64,000 nt of DNA from Thermocatellispora tengchongensis (GTDB lineage: Bacteria; Actinomycetota; Actinomycetes; Streptosporangiales; Streptosporangiaceae). The notes under the pieces are model-generated. The model did no database searches. It saw only the letters and a program-made list of their open reading frames with translations, and had not been told where the DNA came from. The DNA lies in contig NZ_JACHGN010000020.1 of assembly GCF_014202315.1 (NCBI RefSeq), positions 1-64,000 of the forward strand, given 5' to 3'. Positions 24,952 through 32,584 of this stretch are shown here, piece after piece. Positions within the stretch are counted from its first letter, which is position 1; the number at the start of each line of letters is the position of its first letter. A program made the position numbers and the translations under genes.

Positions 24952-26244
24952 TCAGCCGAGCAGGTCGTCCAGGTCGCCGGTCATGCAGTGCTCGACGACG
25001 GGCCGGACCGTCTCGAACGTGCACTCCTTGGCGTTGCCCGGGGTGCAGGCGTCGCCGAGGACGTGGCTGGTGATCCGGTCGATGTCGGCGGCGTCGCCCT
25101 TGATCTCCCAGGCCTGCTCGTAGAACTTCGTCGGTCCCTGGCCCAGCCGGTTCTTGCTGTAGGTGTCCTGCTTGACGTCGGTGAACTTCTCCGGGATGCC
25201 GACGTCGCGCAGCAGCCGGATGCCCGCGGCGAGCGCCGCCTCGGCCGCCTTCACCTTGGTCATGCCGTGCGTGTCGACGCCCATCGCCTCGGCGATGTCG
25301 GCGAACCGCTCGTAGTGCGCCGGCATGTTGAACGCCCACACCCGGGGCAGCGCGATGGCGTTGTTGAGCCCGTGGTGGGTGTCGTAGAACGCGCTGACCG
25401 CGTGCGAGATCGAGTGGATGATGCCCAGGCCGCCGGAGTTGAACGCCTGCGCCGCGATGTACTGCGCGTACATCATGCCCTCGCGTCCGGCCAGGTCCTG
25501 GCCGTTCCACACCGCCTGCCGCAGGTGCTGGGCGGTGAGCCTGATCGCGTGCAGCGCGTTGCCCAGCGACGGCTGGAAGTTCAGCCGGGACACGTAGGGC
25601 TCGGAGGCGTGGGCGAGCACGTCGAACCCGCACTGGGCGGTGTAGTCGAGCGGGCAGTCGTAGTAGAGCGTGGGGTCGTCGATCGCCAGCGTGGCCACGC
25701 ACGCGTCGTCGAACGCGACGTACTTGTGGGGGTTGCCGGGGTCGGTGGTGGTGTCGGTGATGACATAGGCCCAGGACGTCTCCGAACCGGTCCCCGCCGT
25801 GGTGGACACCGCGATGTGCGGTGGGTTCTGCGGGTTCTCGGACTTGTTGAAGCCCTCGAACTCGTTGACGCTGCGGCCGTCGTGGGCGACCGAGATCCGG
25901 GCGCCCTTGCACGCGTCGTGCGAGGACCCGCCGCCGATCGACACGAACGAGTCGCACCTGTTCTCCTGGTACAGCGCCACGGCGTCCATGACGTTGTAGT
26001 CCTTGGGGTTCGACTCGACCTTGTCGTACACCACGACCTCAAGCCCGTGGTACTTCATCGACTCGACGATCTTGTGCACCGTGTCGCTGCCGCGCAGGCC
26101 CGTGGTCATCACCAGCGTCCGCCGGAATCCCAGCTTCTTGGCCTCCGGGCCGATCAGCTCGTGCGCGCCCGGACCGAGCAGGGCCCGGGGGAAGGGGTGG
26201 AACTCCTTGATGGGGAAGGGCTTGAGCAGCTCCTCGACTTGCAT
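24952..26244 (-). CDS. mdo: NDMA-dependent methanol dehydrogenase
   Basis: A 430-residue member of the nicotinoprotein branch of iron-type alcohol dehydrogenases (Mdo/Mno), start ATG 26242-26244. Residues PFPIKEFHPFPRALLG (9-24), the NAD-binding SIGGGSSHDACKGAR (102-116), TTAGTGSETSWAYVITDTTTD, CGFDVLAHASEPYVSR and HSISHAVSAFYDTHHG are nearly identical to the Amycolatopsis and mycobacterial enzymes as I recall them. It oxidises methanol and other primary alcohols with a tightly held NAD, passing electrons to an external acceptor; mycofactocin is the physiological acceptor. Mft genes start divergently at 26495. A regulatory palindrome lies at 26362. High confidence in family. Confidence 0.95.
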   Translation of the reverse strand: MQVEELLKPFPIKEFHPFPRALLGPGAHELIGPEAKKLGFRRTLVMTTGLRGSDTVHKIVESMKYHGLEVVVYDKVESNPKDYNVMDAVALYQENRCDSFVSIGGGSSHDACKGARISVAHDGRSVNEFEGFNKSENPQNPPHIAVSTTAGTGSETSWAYVITDTTTDPGNPHKYVAFDDACVATLAIDDPTLYYDCPLDYTAQCGFDVLAHASEPYVSRLNFQPSLGNALHAIRLTAQHLRQAVWNGQDLAGREGMMYAQYIAAQAFNSGGLGIIHSISHAVSAFYDTHHGLNNAIALPRVWAFNMPAHYERFADIAEAMGVDTHGMTKVKAAEAALAAGIRLLRDVGIPEKFTDVKQDTYSKNRLGQGPTKFYEQAWEIKGDAADIDRITSHVLGDACTPGNAKECTFETVRPVVEHCMTGDLDDLLG

Positions 26245-26361
26245 GGCGCCACGTTCCTCTCTATGGGGTGGGCTGCGCGTGTGCTTCACCCTCCGGGAAG
26301 CCGGGCGGCACCGGTACCGGTCGTCCGGACGGAAGCCGGGCGCGAGGGGAGGGGCCGGTTC

Positions 26362-26379
26362 CCCATCCGATCGGACAGG
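26362..26379. promoter_or_regulatory. second copy of the 18-bp palindromic operator, in the mdo/mftA divergent region
   Basis: CCCATCCGATCGGACAGG matches CCTGTCCGATCGGACAGG (17524-17541) at 16 of 18 positions. It sits between the divergent mdo (start 26244) and mftA (start 26495) genes, so one site could control both. TAACGT (26425-26430), a possible -10 for mftA, is about 57 bp from the palindrome centre, 22 bp further than at the first site, or about two helical turns. Confidence 0.65.
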
Positions 26380-26494
26380 CGGGGCAGGGCCGGAAGCAGG
26401 GCGAACGCCCGGCGCCGCCCGGCCTAACGTCGTTCCTGGCCACTGGCGCCCATTCGGCTCCGGCTCAGCCGGCGCACACCTTGGGAGGCATTTC

Positions 26495-26614
26495 ATGCAA
26501 CGGGACATCCACCACGCCGAGCAGGCACACGACGCCGTGCCCGAGCCCGATGACCTGACCGAGGAGCTCCTGGTCGAGGAGGTCTCCATCGACGGCATGT
26601 GCGGCGTCTACTGA
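26495..26614 (+). CDS. mftA: mycofactocin precursor peptide MftA
   Basis: A 39-residue peptide starting at ATG 26495 after GGGAGG. The acidic leader (DLTEELLVEEVSIDG) and the C-terminal core IDGMCGVY are diagnostic: the final valine and tyrosine become the mycofactocin redox cofactor after decarboxylation and cross-linking by MftC. It is too short for usual gene finders but leads the operon mftA-mftB-mftC-mftD. The divergent mdo gene uses the finished cofactor. Confidence 0.95.
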   Translation: MQRDIHHAEQAHDAVPEPDDLTEELLVEEVSIDGMCGVY

Positions 26615-26624
26615 GAGCCCGGCG

Positions 26625-26963
26625 ATGCCCTCATCCACGCCCTCCGCGGCACGGGGGACCCCCGGGACGCCGGACGCCGCCGGGACGGCGGACGCGGGCG
26701 GGGCGGCCTTCGACCCGGGACGGCCGTACCGGCTGAGCCGGTCGGTCGCGCTGCGCCCCGAGCCGTTCGGAGCGCTCGCGTACCACTTCGGCAACCGGCG
26801 GCTCTCGTTCCTGAAGGCGCCCGAACTGGTGGAGCTCGTCCGAGAGCTGGAACGGTACCCCAGCGCCGGGGACGCCCTCGCCGGCGTCCCCGGCACCCGG
26901 CGCGGCGCCTTCCTGCGCGCGCTGGCCTCGCTGGCCGCGGCCGGCATGATCGTCCCCCGCTAG
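26625..26963 (+). CDS. mftB: mycofactocin peptide chaperone MftB
   Basis: A 112-residue RiPP recognition element protein. The first 30 residues are disordered and alanine/glycine-rich. The winged-helix RRE (about 30-112) includes FDPGRPYRLSRSVALRPEPFGALAYHFGNRRLSFLKAPELVELV and ends FLRALASLAAAGMIVPR, both typical of MftB. It binds the MftA leader and presents it to MftC. It starts 10 nt after the mftA stop and precedes mftC by 22 nt. Confidence 0.93.
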   Translation: MPSSTPSAARGTPGTPDAAGTADAGGAAFDPGRPYRLSRSVALRPEPFGALAYHFGNRRLSFLKAPELVELVRELERYPSAGDALAGVPGTRRGAFLRALASLAAAGMIVPR

Positions 26964-26985
26964 GGGGCCCGACGGGAGTGCGCTG

Positions 26986-28221
26986 ATGACGACCCTTCAC
27001 GACCCTCCGCGCGCCGAGCGCGTCCCAGCCCTGGCCGAGCAGTTCAAGGGCGGGCTGGCCGCTCCCATCTGCCTGACCTGGGAGTGGACGTACGCATGCA
27101 ACCTGTCCTGCGCGCACTGCCTGTCCTCGTCCGGACGGCGTGACCCCCGCGAGCTGTCCACCGCGGAGATCGAGGCCGTCATCGACGAGCTGGAGCGGAT
27201 GCAGGTCTTCTACGTCAACGTCGGCGGCGGGGAACCCACCGTCCGCTCCGACTTCTGGCACCTGCTGGACTACGCGATCGACCACCACGTCGGCGTGAAG
27301 TTCTCCACCAACGGGGTGCGGCTGAGTCCCGAGCGGGCGCGGCGGCTGGCCGCCACCGACTACGTCGACGTGCAGATCTCCCTCGACGGGGCGACCCGCG
27401 AGGTCAACGACGCGGTGCGCGGCCCCGGCTCGTACGACATGGCGGTGCGGGCCATGGAGAACCTCGCCGCCGCCGGGTTCTCCGGCTTCAAGATCTCGGT
27501 GGTGATGACCCGGCGGAACGTCGGGCAGCTCGACGCCTTCGCCGCCATCGCCGACCGGTACGGGGCGCAGTTGCGGATCACCCGGCTGCGGCCGTCCGGC
27601 CGCGGGGCCGACGTGTGGGACGACCTGCACCCCACGGCCGCCCAGCAGCGCGAGATCTACGCCTGGCTGCTCGACCGCGGCGACCGGGTGCTCACCGGGG
27701 ACTCGTTCTTCCATCTCAACGCCCTCGGCTCGGCGCCGCTGCCGGGGCTGAACCTGTGCGGCGCGGGACGGGTGGTCTGCCTCATCGACCCGGTCGGCGA
27801 CGTGTACGCCTGCCCGTTCGCCATCCACGACGCGTTCCAGGCGGGCAACGTCCGCTCGCCCGGCGGGTTCGAGCGGGTGTGGCGCGAGTCGCCGCTGTTC
27901 GCCGAGCTGCGGCGGCCGTCGTCCGGGGGAGCCTGCGCCCGGTGCCCGGCCTACGACACCTGCCAGGGTGGGTGCATGGCCGCGAAGTTCTTCACCGGCC
28001 TGCCTCTGGACGGGCCCGACCCCGAGTGCGTCAAGGGCCATGGCGAGGCGGCCCTGCGGTCGGTCGAGCCGGGCGCGCTGCCCCGCCAGGGCAACGATCA
28101 CTCGCGCCGCACCGTGGCCCTGGGCATGCCCGCCGTCCGGCCGGGCCGGCCGGACCGCTTCTGCGACGAGAGCCCGCTGTCCGGCATGGAGCCGGTGCAC
28201 CCGATGGGAGGACGGTCATGA
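26986..28221 (+). CDS. mftC: mycofactocin radical SAM maturase MftC
   Basis: A 411-residue radical SAM protein. The [4Fe-4S] motif is CNLSCAHC (C38, C42, C45), followed by GGGEPT (near 76). The C-terminal SPASM region carries cysteines in NLCGAGRVVCLID, VYACPF and CARCPAYDTCQGGCMA. MftC oxidatively decarboxylates the C-terminal tyrosine of MftA and forms the valine-tyrosine bond (AHDP core). It ends with a 4-nt overlap with mftD (28218-28221). Length and motifs match the family. Confidence 0.95.
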   Translation: MTTLHDPPRAERVPALAEQFKGGLAAPICLTWEWTYACNLSCAHCLSSSGRRDPRELSTAEIEAVIDELERMQVFYVNVGGGEPTVRSDFWHLLDYAIDHHVGVKFSTNGVRLSPERARRLAATDYVDVQISLDGATREVNDAVRGPGSYDMAVRAMENLAAAGFSGFKISVVMTRRNVGQLDAFAAIADRYGAQLRITRLRPSGRGADVWDDLHPTAAQQREIYAWLLDRGDRVLTGDSFFHLNALGSAPLPGLNLCGAGRVVCLIDPVGDVYACPFAIHDAFQAGNVRSPGGFERVWRESPLFAELRRPSSGGACARCPAYDTCQGGCMAAKFFTGLPLDGPDPECVKGHGEAALRSVEPGALPRQGNDHSRRTVALGMPAVRPGRPDRFCDESPLSGMEPVHPMGGRS

Positions 28222-29399
28222 GCGGTTGGTTCGAGACGGTCGCGCACGCGCAGCGCCTGGCCAGGAAGCGGCTGCCCAGATCCGTGTACGGCGCGCTGCT
28301 CGCCGGGTCGGAGCAGGGCGTCTCATACGGCGACAACACCGCGGCGTTCGCCGAGCTGGGCTTCGCGCCGCACGTGGCGGGCCTGTCGGAGAAGCGCGAC
28401 CAGACGACGACGGTCATGGGGGAGCAGATCTCGCTGCCCGTGATCATCTCGCCCACCGGGGTGCAGGCCGTGCACCCCGGTGGGGAGGTCGCGGTGGCGC
28501 GGGCGGCGGCGTCGCGGGGCACCGCGATGGGGCTCAGCTCGTTCGCCGGCAGGCCGCTTGAGGAGGTCGTGGCGGCCAATCCGCGGACGTTCTTCCAGAT
28601 GTACTGGATGGGCGGCAAGGAGGCGATGGCGCGCCGCGTCGAGCGCGCCCGCGAGGCCGGGGCGAAGGGGCTGATCGTCACCCTCGACTGGTCCTTCTCC
28701 CACGGCCGCGACTGGGGCAGCCCGCGCATTCCGGAGCGGCTGACGCTCAGGGAGATGGCGCGCTTCGCGCCGGAGGCCCTGACCCGCCCGCGCTGGCTGG
28801 CCGGCTACCTGAGATCCCGGAGCCTGCCCGACCTGACGACGCCCAACTTGGCCGAGCCAGGCCAGGCCCCGCCCACGTTCTTCGGCGCGTACGGCGAGTG
28901 GATGCTGACCCCGCCGCCCTCGTGGGAGGACGTGCGGTGGCTGCGCGAGCAGTGGGACGGGCCGTTCATGCTCAAGGGCGTGTGCCGGGTGGACGACGCC
29001 CTGCGCGCGGTCGACGCGGGCGTCACCGCGATCTCGGTGTCCAATCACGGCGGCAACAACCTTGACTCGACCCCGGCACCCATACGCGTGCTGCCTTCCA
29101 TCGCCGACGCGGTGGGCGACGATGTCGACGTGCTGCTGGACGGCGGCGTCCGGCGCGGCAGCGACGTGGTCAAGGCGTTGTCACTCGGCGCCAAGGCCGT
29201 GCTGATCGGCCGCGCGTACCTGTGGGGCCTGGCCGCGGGCGGGCAGGCCGGGGTGGAGAACGTGCTGGACATCCTGCGCGGCGGCATCGACTCGGCGCTG
29301 CTCGGCCTGGGCCGCTCGTCGGTTCGCGAGCTGACCAGGGACGACGTGGTGATCCCCCCGGGGTTCACCCGATCCCTCGGCACCGGTGAGACGTCATGA
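28218..29399 (+). CDS. mftD: mycofactocin FMN-dependent oxidase MftD
   Basis: A 393-residue protein of the alpha-hydroxy-acid oxidase/FMN family. The active-site loop SNHGGNNLDSTPAP (with the catalytic-type histidine) and the FMN-phosphate region LLDGGVRRGSDVVKALSLGAKAVLIGRAYLWG are clear. MftD oxidatively deaminates the released AHDP to pre-mycofactocin. Start ATG 28218 overlaps the mftC stop by 4 nt; its own stop overlaps the next ORF by 4 nt (ATGA at 29396-29399). Confidence 0.95.
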   Translation: MSGWFETVAHAQRLARKRLPRSVYGALLAGSEQGVSYGDNTAAFAELGFAPHVAGLSEKRDQTTTVMGEQISLPVIISPTGVQAVHPGGEVAVARAAASRGTAMGLSSFAGRPLEEVVAANPRTFFQMYWMGGKEAMARRVERAREAGAKGLIVTLDWSFSHGRDWGSPRIPERLTLREMARFAPEALTRPRWLAGYLRSRSLPDLTTPNLAEPGQAPPTFFGAYGEWMLTPPPSWEDVRWLREQWDGPFMLKGVCRVDDALRAVDAGVTAISVSNHGGNNLDSTPAPIRVLPSIADAVGDDVDVLLDGGVRRGSDVVKALSLGAKAVLIGRAYLWGLAAGGQAGVENVLDILRGGIDSALLGLGRSSVRELTRDDVVIPPGFTRSLGTGETS

Positions 29400-29560
29400 C
29401 GTCCCCTCTCGTCGCCGCAGACCGGTGCGCCGCCGGCCCGGCCGTGCCCTGCCCGCTCGCGGGCCCGGCCCTGCTGGACGCGCTCGCCGAGGAGTTCCCC
29501 TCGGTCCGCGCGATCCGGGCGGACGTGCGCGAGCACGCGGACGGAGGGTTCACGGCATGA
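29396..29560 (+). CDS. unrecognised 54-residue ORF in the mycofactocin operon, at the usual mftE position
   Basis: An ATG overlaps the mftD stop (ATGA, 29396-29399) and the TGA overlaps the mftF start (ATGA, 29557-29560), so the frame fits exactly between the two. Its 54 codons are strongly G/C at the third position (about 49 of 53), as in real genes here. The peptide begins MTSPLVAADRCAAGPAVPCP, has two cysteines (C11, C19), then LLDALAEEFPSVRAIRADVR. I recognise no family. Most mft operons carry the creatininase-like peptidase mftE here (about 240 residues); this ORF does not resemble it. It could be a lineage-specific factor or a degenerate piece. Confidence 0.6.
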   Translation: MTSPLVAADRCAAGPAVPCPLAGPALLDALAEEFPSVRAIRADVREHADGGFTA

Positions 29561-31059
29561 GGCCGCGGGTCTGCCCGGAGCCCCTGCCGTCCCCGCCGTG
29601 CGGCGGCCGCCTGCCCGACGGGTTCGCGGTCGAGCTCGCCTCCGACACGCACCGCTCCCGCGACGGGCGGCTGATGCTCGGAGGCTCTCCGCCGCGCCTG
29701 CTGCGCCTGGGCGGCCGGGCGGTCCGCCTGCTGGAGAGCGGCCGGTTCACCGTCACCGACCCGCTGAGCGCCGCCCTCGCCCGCCGCCTCCTGGACGCGG
29801 GCGTCGTCCATCCGCGTCCGGCCGCCTTCCCCGTGCGTGACACCACGATCGTGATCCCCGTACGCGACCGCGCCGACCGGCTGGACCGGCTGCTGGCCGC
29901 CCTGCGCGCCGACCCGGACACCCGCGGCCTGCCGATCCTGGTCGTGGACGACGGCTCGAAGGCTCCGGACGCGGTGGCACGCGTCGTCCGCAGTCACGGC
30001 GCGCGCCTTCTCGTCCACCCGCACAACATGGGCCCGGCGGCGGCCCGCAACACCGGCCTGCGCCACGCCCGGACGGCGTACGTGGCGTGCTGCGACTCCG
30101 ACGTCGTCCCGGAACCCGGCTGGCTCGCCCCGCTCCTGGCGCAGTTCGCCGACCCGATGGTGGCCCTGGCGGCGCCCCGGGTGTCGGCCCTGCCCGTGGC
30201 GGCGCCGGGCGTACTGGACCGGTACGAGCAGGTGCGCTCGCCCCTCGACATGGGCGCGCGGGAAGGGCCGGTCGTGCCGCTGACCGCGCTGCCGTACGTG
30301 CCGAGCGCCACCGTCGTGCTCAGGCGCCGCGCCGTCGGCGCCGGCTTCGACCCCGCGATGCGCGTCGGGGAGGACGTCGACCTGTGCCTGCGGTTGCACG
30401 GGGCGGGCTGGCGGCTGCGCTACGTCCCCGCCTCCCGCGTCCGCCACGCCAACCGCACGGGCCTGCGCTCCTGGATCGCCCAACGGGTCGGCTACGGCAC
30501 CGGCGCCGCGGACCTGGCGCTGCGGCATCCCGGGCAGGTGCCGCCGCTGTACGCCTCACCGTGGTCCCTGGCCGCCTGCACGCTGCTGCTGCGGGGCAGA
30601 CCCGCCCCGGCCGCCCTCGCCGCCGTCCTGACGGGGGTGGCCGCCGCCCGGCTGGCGCGGCGTATGCCCGACGCCGACACCCCGGTCAGGGCCGGAGCCC
30701 TGCTGTCGCTGGCCGCGCTGCGCGGCACCGCCGAGCAACTGCTGCGCTGCGCCACCCGGCACCACTGGCCGGTCGCCGTCGCCGCCGCGGCCGTGAACCG
30801 CAAGGCCCGCTACGCGCTGATCGCGGCCGCCGTCGCCGAGGGCTTGGCCGATCACCGCCGTTCGGGCTCCGGGCTCGGGCCGCTCGCCCACGTGGCCGTC
30901 CGCCGCCTCGACGACCTCGCCTACGGGTGGGGCGTCTGGCTGGGCGCCGCCCGCCGGCTCACCGCGGCGCCGCTGGTCCCGCGATTCGCCGTGCGCAAGG
31001 TGGGGCAGGGGCACAGGCCGCCGGACGCCGGCGGGCCGCCGCGGACTCCCGGATCGTGA
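29557..31059 (+). CDS. mftF: mycofactocin glycosyltransferase MftF
   Basis: A 500-residue protein with an N-terminal PqqD/RRE-like winged helix (about 15-90, ending AALARRLLDAGVVHPRP) and a GT2-type glycosyltransferase domain: VVDDGSKAPD (DDGS 131-134), RNTGLRHAR, DSD motif (D180-D182) and VGEDVDLCLRLHGAGW. The C-terminal 150 residues carry hydrophobic membrane segments. MftF adds a beta-1,4-glucose chain to pre-mycofactocin. Start ATG 29557 is coupled to the preceding 54-residue ORF. It ends the operon, facing a convergent gene at 31102. Confidence 0.92.
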   Translation: MRPRVCPEPLPSPPCGGRLPDGFAVELASDTHRSRDGRLMLGGSPPRLLRLGGRAVRLLESGRFTVTDPLSAALARRLLDAGVVHPRPAAFPVRDTTIVIPVRDRADRLDRLLAALRADPDTRGLPILVVDDGSKAPDAVARVVRSHGARLLVHPHNMGPAAARNTGLRHARTAYVACCDSDVVPEPGWLAPLLAQFADPMVALAAPRVSALPVAAPGVLDRYEQVRSPLDMGAREGPVVPLTALPYVPSATVVLRRRAVGAGFDPAMRVGEDVDLCLRLHGAGWRLRYVPASRVRHANRTGLRSWIAQRVGYGTGAADLALRHPGQVPPLYASPWSLAACTLLLRGRPAPAALAAVLTGVAAARLARRMPDADTPVRAGALLSLAALRGTAEQLLRCATRHHWPVAVAAAAVNRKARYALIAAAVAEGLADHRRSGSGLGPLAHVAVRRLDDLAYGWGVWLGAARRLTAAPLVPRFAVRKVGQGHRPPDAGGPPRTPGS

Positions 31060-31101
31060 ACCGGGTGGTCGCCTCGGCCCGTCGGGAGCCGGCCGGAGGC
31101 G

Positions 31102-31803
31102 TCACAGGGCGATCCGCTGCAGGGTCTCCCCCCTCGCACCGGTCACGACGAGCCCGCGCACCTCGGTTCCGGAGGGATACTCGACGGCCCACAGCCCGAG
31201 CCCGGCGCCGACACCCCGCGTCAGGTCGGCCGGAAGCCTCCGCCCGTCCTCGGTGACGGCCGTCACCGCGTGAACGTCGTCCCTGGCCACGCCGAACCAG
31301 ACGCCCACGCCGCGAAGCTTGCCCTGCGTACGGGCGAACTCCTTGCCGGCGAGCGGGGGAAATCCGGAGCAGGAGCCGCCGTTCGGCCCGCTCTCGCACA
31401 GGAAGAGCTCGTTCTCACGGGGCGCGTCGCTCACCCACATCAGCAGCGGCGGCACGAAGGCGATCCTCCCCTTGGGGGGATGGCTCTTCTTCAGCTCCGC
31501 GAATCCCTTGTAGCCGGGCCATGGCGTGGCCGTGGGGGAGGGCGTGGCCGTGGGGGAGGGCGTGGCCGTGACGGACGGCGCGGCGGGCACGGCCACGGCG
31601 ACGCCGTCGCGCTGCCCCGACCACGGGCGAACCACCCCGGCCACGAGGACGGCCGCGACCACCGCCGCCGCCGTGATCCCGGCGACGGCCGCACGACGAC
31701 GTCTGCGCATGGCGCGTCCCGCCACGATGGCCATGTTCACGTCCACCGCGGTGGGCGGCTGCTCCTGCCGCGCCAGCGAGTCGAACACCTGCTTGACGTC
31801 CAT
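31102..31803 (-). CDS. single-pass membrane protein coupled to a SigE-family sigma factor (possible anti-sigma)
   Basis: A 233-residue protein. A cytoplasmic N-terminus of about 45 residues (DVKQVFDSLARQEQPPTAVDV, then MRRRRRA) precedes one membrane helix (AAVAGITAAAVVAAVLVAGVV). A TPSPTA-type linker is encoded by an 18-bp DNA repeat near 31524-31570. The extracytoplasmic domain (about 100-233) includes GFAELKKSHPPKGRIAF and a disulfide pair C-ESGPNGGS-C. The ATG at 31801-31803 has GGAGG 7 nt upstream and overlaps the sigma stop by 1 nt (TGATG). The pairing and topology fit an anti-sigma or accessory sensor; the zinc-binding anti-sigma motif is absent. Confidence 0.72.
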   Translation of the reverse strand: MDVKQVFDSLARQEQPPTAVDVNMAIVAGRAMRRRRRAAVAGITAAAVVAAVLVAGVVRPWSGQRDGVAVAVPAAPSVTATPSPTATPSPTATPWPGYKGFAELKKSHPPKGRIAFVPPLLMWVSDAPRENELFLCESGPNGGSCSGFPPLAGKEFARTQGKLRGVGVWFGVARDDVHAVTAVTEDGRRLPADLTRGVGAGLGLWAVEYPSGTEVRGLVVTGARGETLQRIAL

Positions 31804-32312
31804 CAGCATTCCTCCGTACGCACGAGACGGGACTCCTGCTCGCCGAGCATCGCGCGCAGAGCGGCGAGGCCGCGGGCGGTCTGGCTCTTGACGGTTCCGG
31901 TCGAGCAGCCCAGCGCGCGGGCGGTCTGCTCGACGCTCAGATCGCAGTGAAAGCGCAGCACGAGGGTGGCGCGCTGGCGCGGAGGGACGGCGGCGAGGGC
32001 CCGGCTGACGTCCATGGCCATGTCCCGGTCGCCGCCTTCGGACGGCTGATGGGATATCGCGGACGTCAGCCGCACCCGGGAAAACCAACCGCCCCGCTGT
32101 TCGGCGAGGAAGACCCGGATCAGCATCGTCCGTACGTACGCGTCGAGGTCGTCGGCGGCCCGCGCCTGGCGCCACTTGACGTAGAGCCGCGTTATCGCCG
32201 TCTGCACCAGGTCGTCGGCGCGGTGCCAGTCCTGGCACAACGGGTAAGCGATCTTCCGCAGCCAGGGCAGCCGGGCGCTCACGTAGGCGGTGTACTCCTC
32301 GTCAACGTTCAT
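31803..32312 (-). CDS. SigE-family RNA polymerase sigma factor (ECF-type)
   Basis: A 169-residue group 4 sigma factor. Region 2 includes YPLCQDWHRADDLVQTAITRLYVKW, and region 4 contains LAAVPPRQRATLVLRFHCDLSVEQTARALGCSTGTVKSQTARGLAALR, the typical sigma-70 r4 helix-turn-helix. The start ATG follows GGGAGA. It is an SigE-like subfamily common in actinobacteria. It is coupled to the downstream membrane protein. The region 32313-32482 upstream holds no gene; no matched ECF promoter could be assigned by eye. Confidence 0.92.
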   Translation of the reverse strand: MNVDEEYTAYVSARLPWLRKIAYPLCQDWHRADDLVQTAITRLYVKWRQARAADDLDAYVRTMLIRVFLAEQRGGWFSRVRLTSAISHQPSEGGDRDMAMDVSRALAAVPPRQRATLVLRFHCDLSVEQTARALGCSTGTVKSQTARGLAALRAMLGEQESRLVRTEEC

Positions 32313-32482
32313 GGGTCTCCCAGATAGACGGCTTCACACCACAGGAGATGCGTCCGGCCCGGGCGCCGGTTGCATGGAAGGGACAGGCGCCGCTGTGGGC
32401 CGGGACGGCGGGAGCGGTCCCCGGACACGGGGAGTGCCTGTCCTTGTGGCAGGACGGATTGTGAGGTTATGGACACGCACTA

Positions 32483-32511
32483 TTGACGCCCAGGTCACCG
32501 GCCCCTACGAT
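32483..32511 (+). promoter_or_regulatory. sigma-70-type promoter for the LacI-regulator gene
   Basis: TTGACG (32483-32488) and TACGAT (32506-32511) are separated by exactly 17 nt, an unusually good match for this GC-rich genome. The first LacI operator begins 3 nt after the -10, covering the expected transcription start. Confidence 0.75.
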
Positions 32512-32514
32512 CGC

Positions 32515-32528
32515 CCTAATCGTTTAGG
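32515..32528. promoter_or_regulatory. LacI operator O1
   Basis: CCTAATCGTTTAGG: perfect 5-bp arms CCTAA/TTAGG around TCGT. An identical copy (O2) occurs 47 bp downstream. It overlaps the expected transcription start of the regulator gene, so autorepression is likely. Confidence 0.8.
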
Positions 32529-32561
32529 AAGGCAGGCCCTGAGCGAGAGCCAACCCGCGAA

Positions 32562-32575
32562 CCTAATCGTTTAGG
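32562..32575. promoter_or_regulatory. LacI operator O2, overlapping the ribosome-binding site
   Basis: A second exact CCTAATCGTTTAGG, 47 bp from O1 and running into the AGGAGG of the regulator gene. Two sites at this spacing allow cooperative or looped binding by a LacI tetramer. Confidence 0.8.
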
Positions 32576-32584
32576 AGGTCCTTG

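Noticed and set aside
29386-29560. Reading the 54-residue ORF as a fragment of mftE
   Set aside because: No creatininase-family motif is present, and the ORF is closed by its own coupled start and stop, unlike a truncated gene.
31524-31570. 18-bp repeats, considered as a mobile or CRISPR-like element
   Set aside because: They encode the TPSPTA linker of the membrane protein at 31102-31803 in frame and have no spacers.
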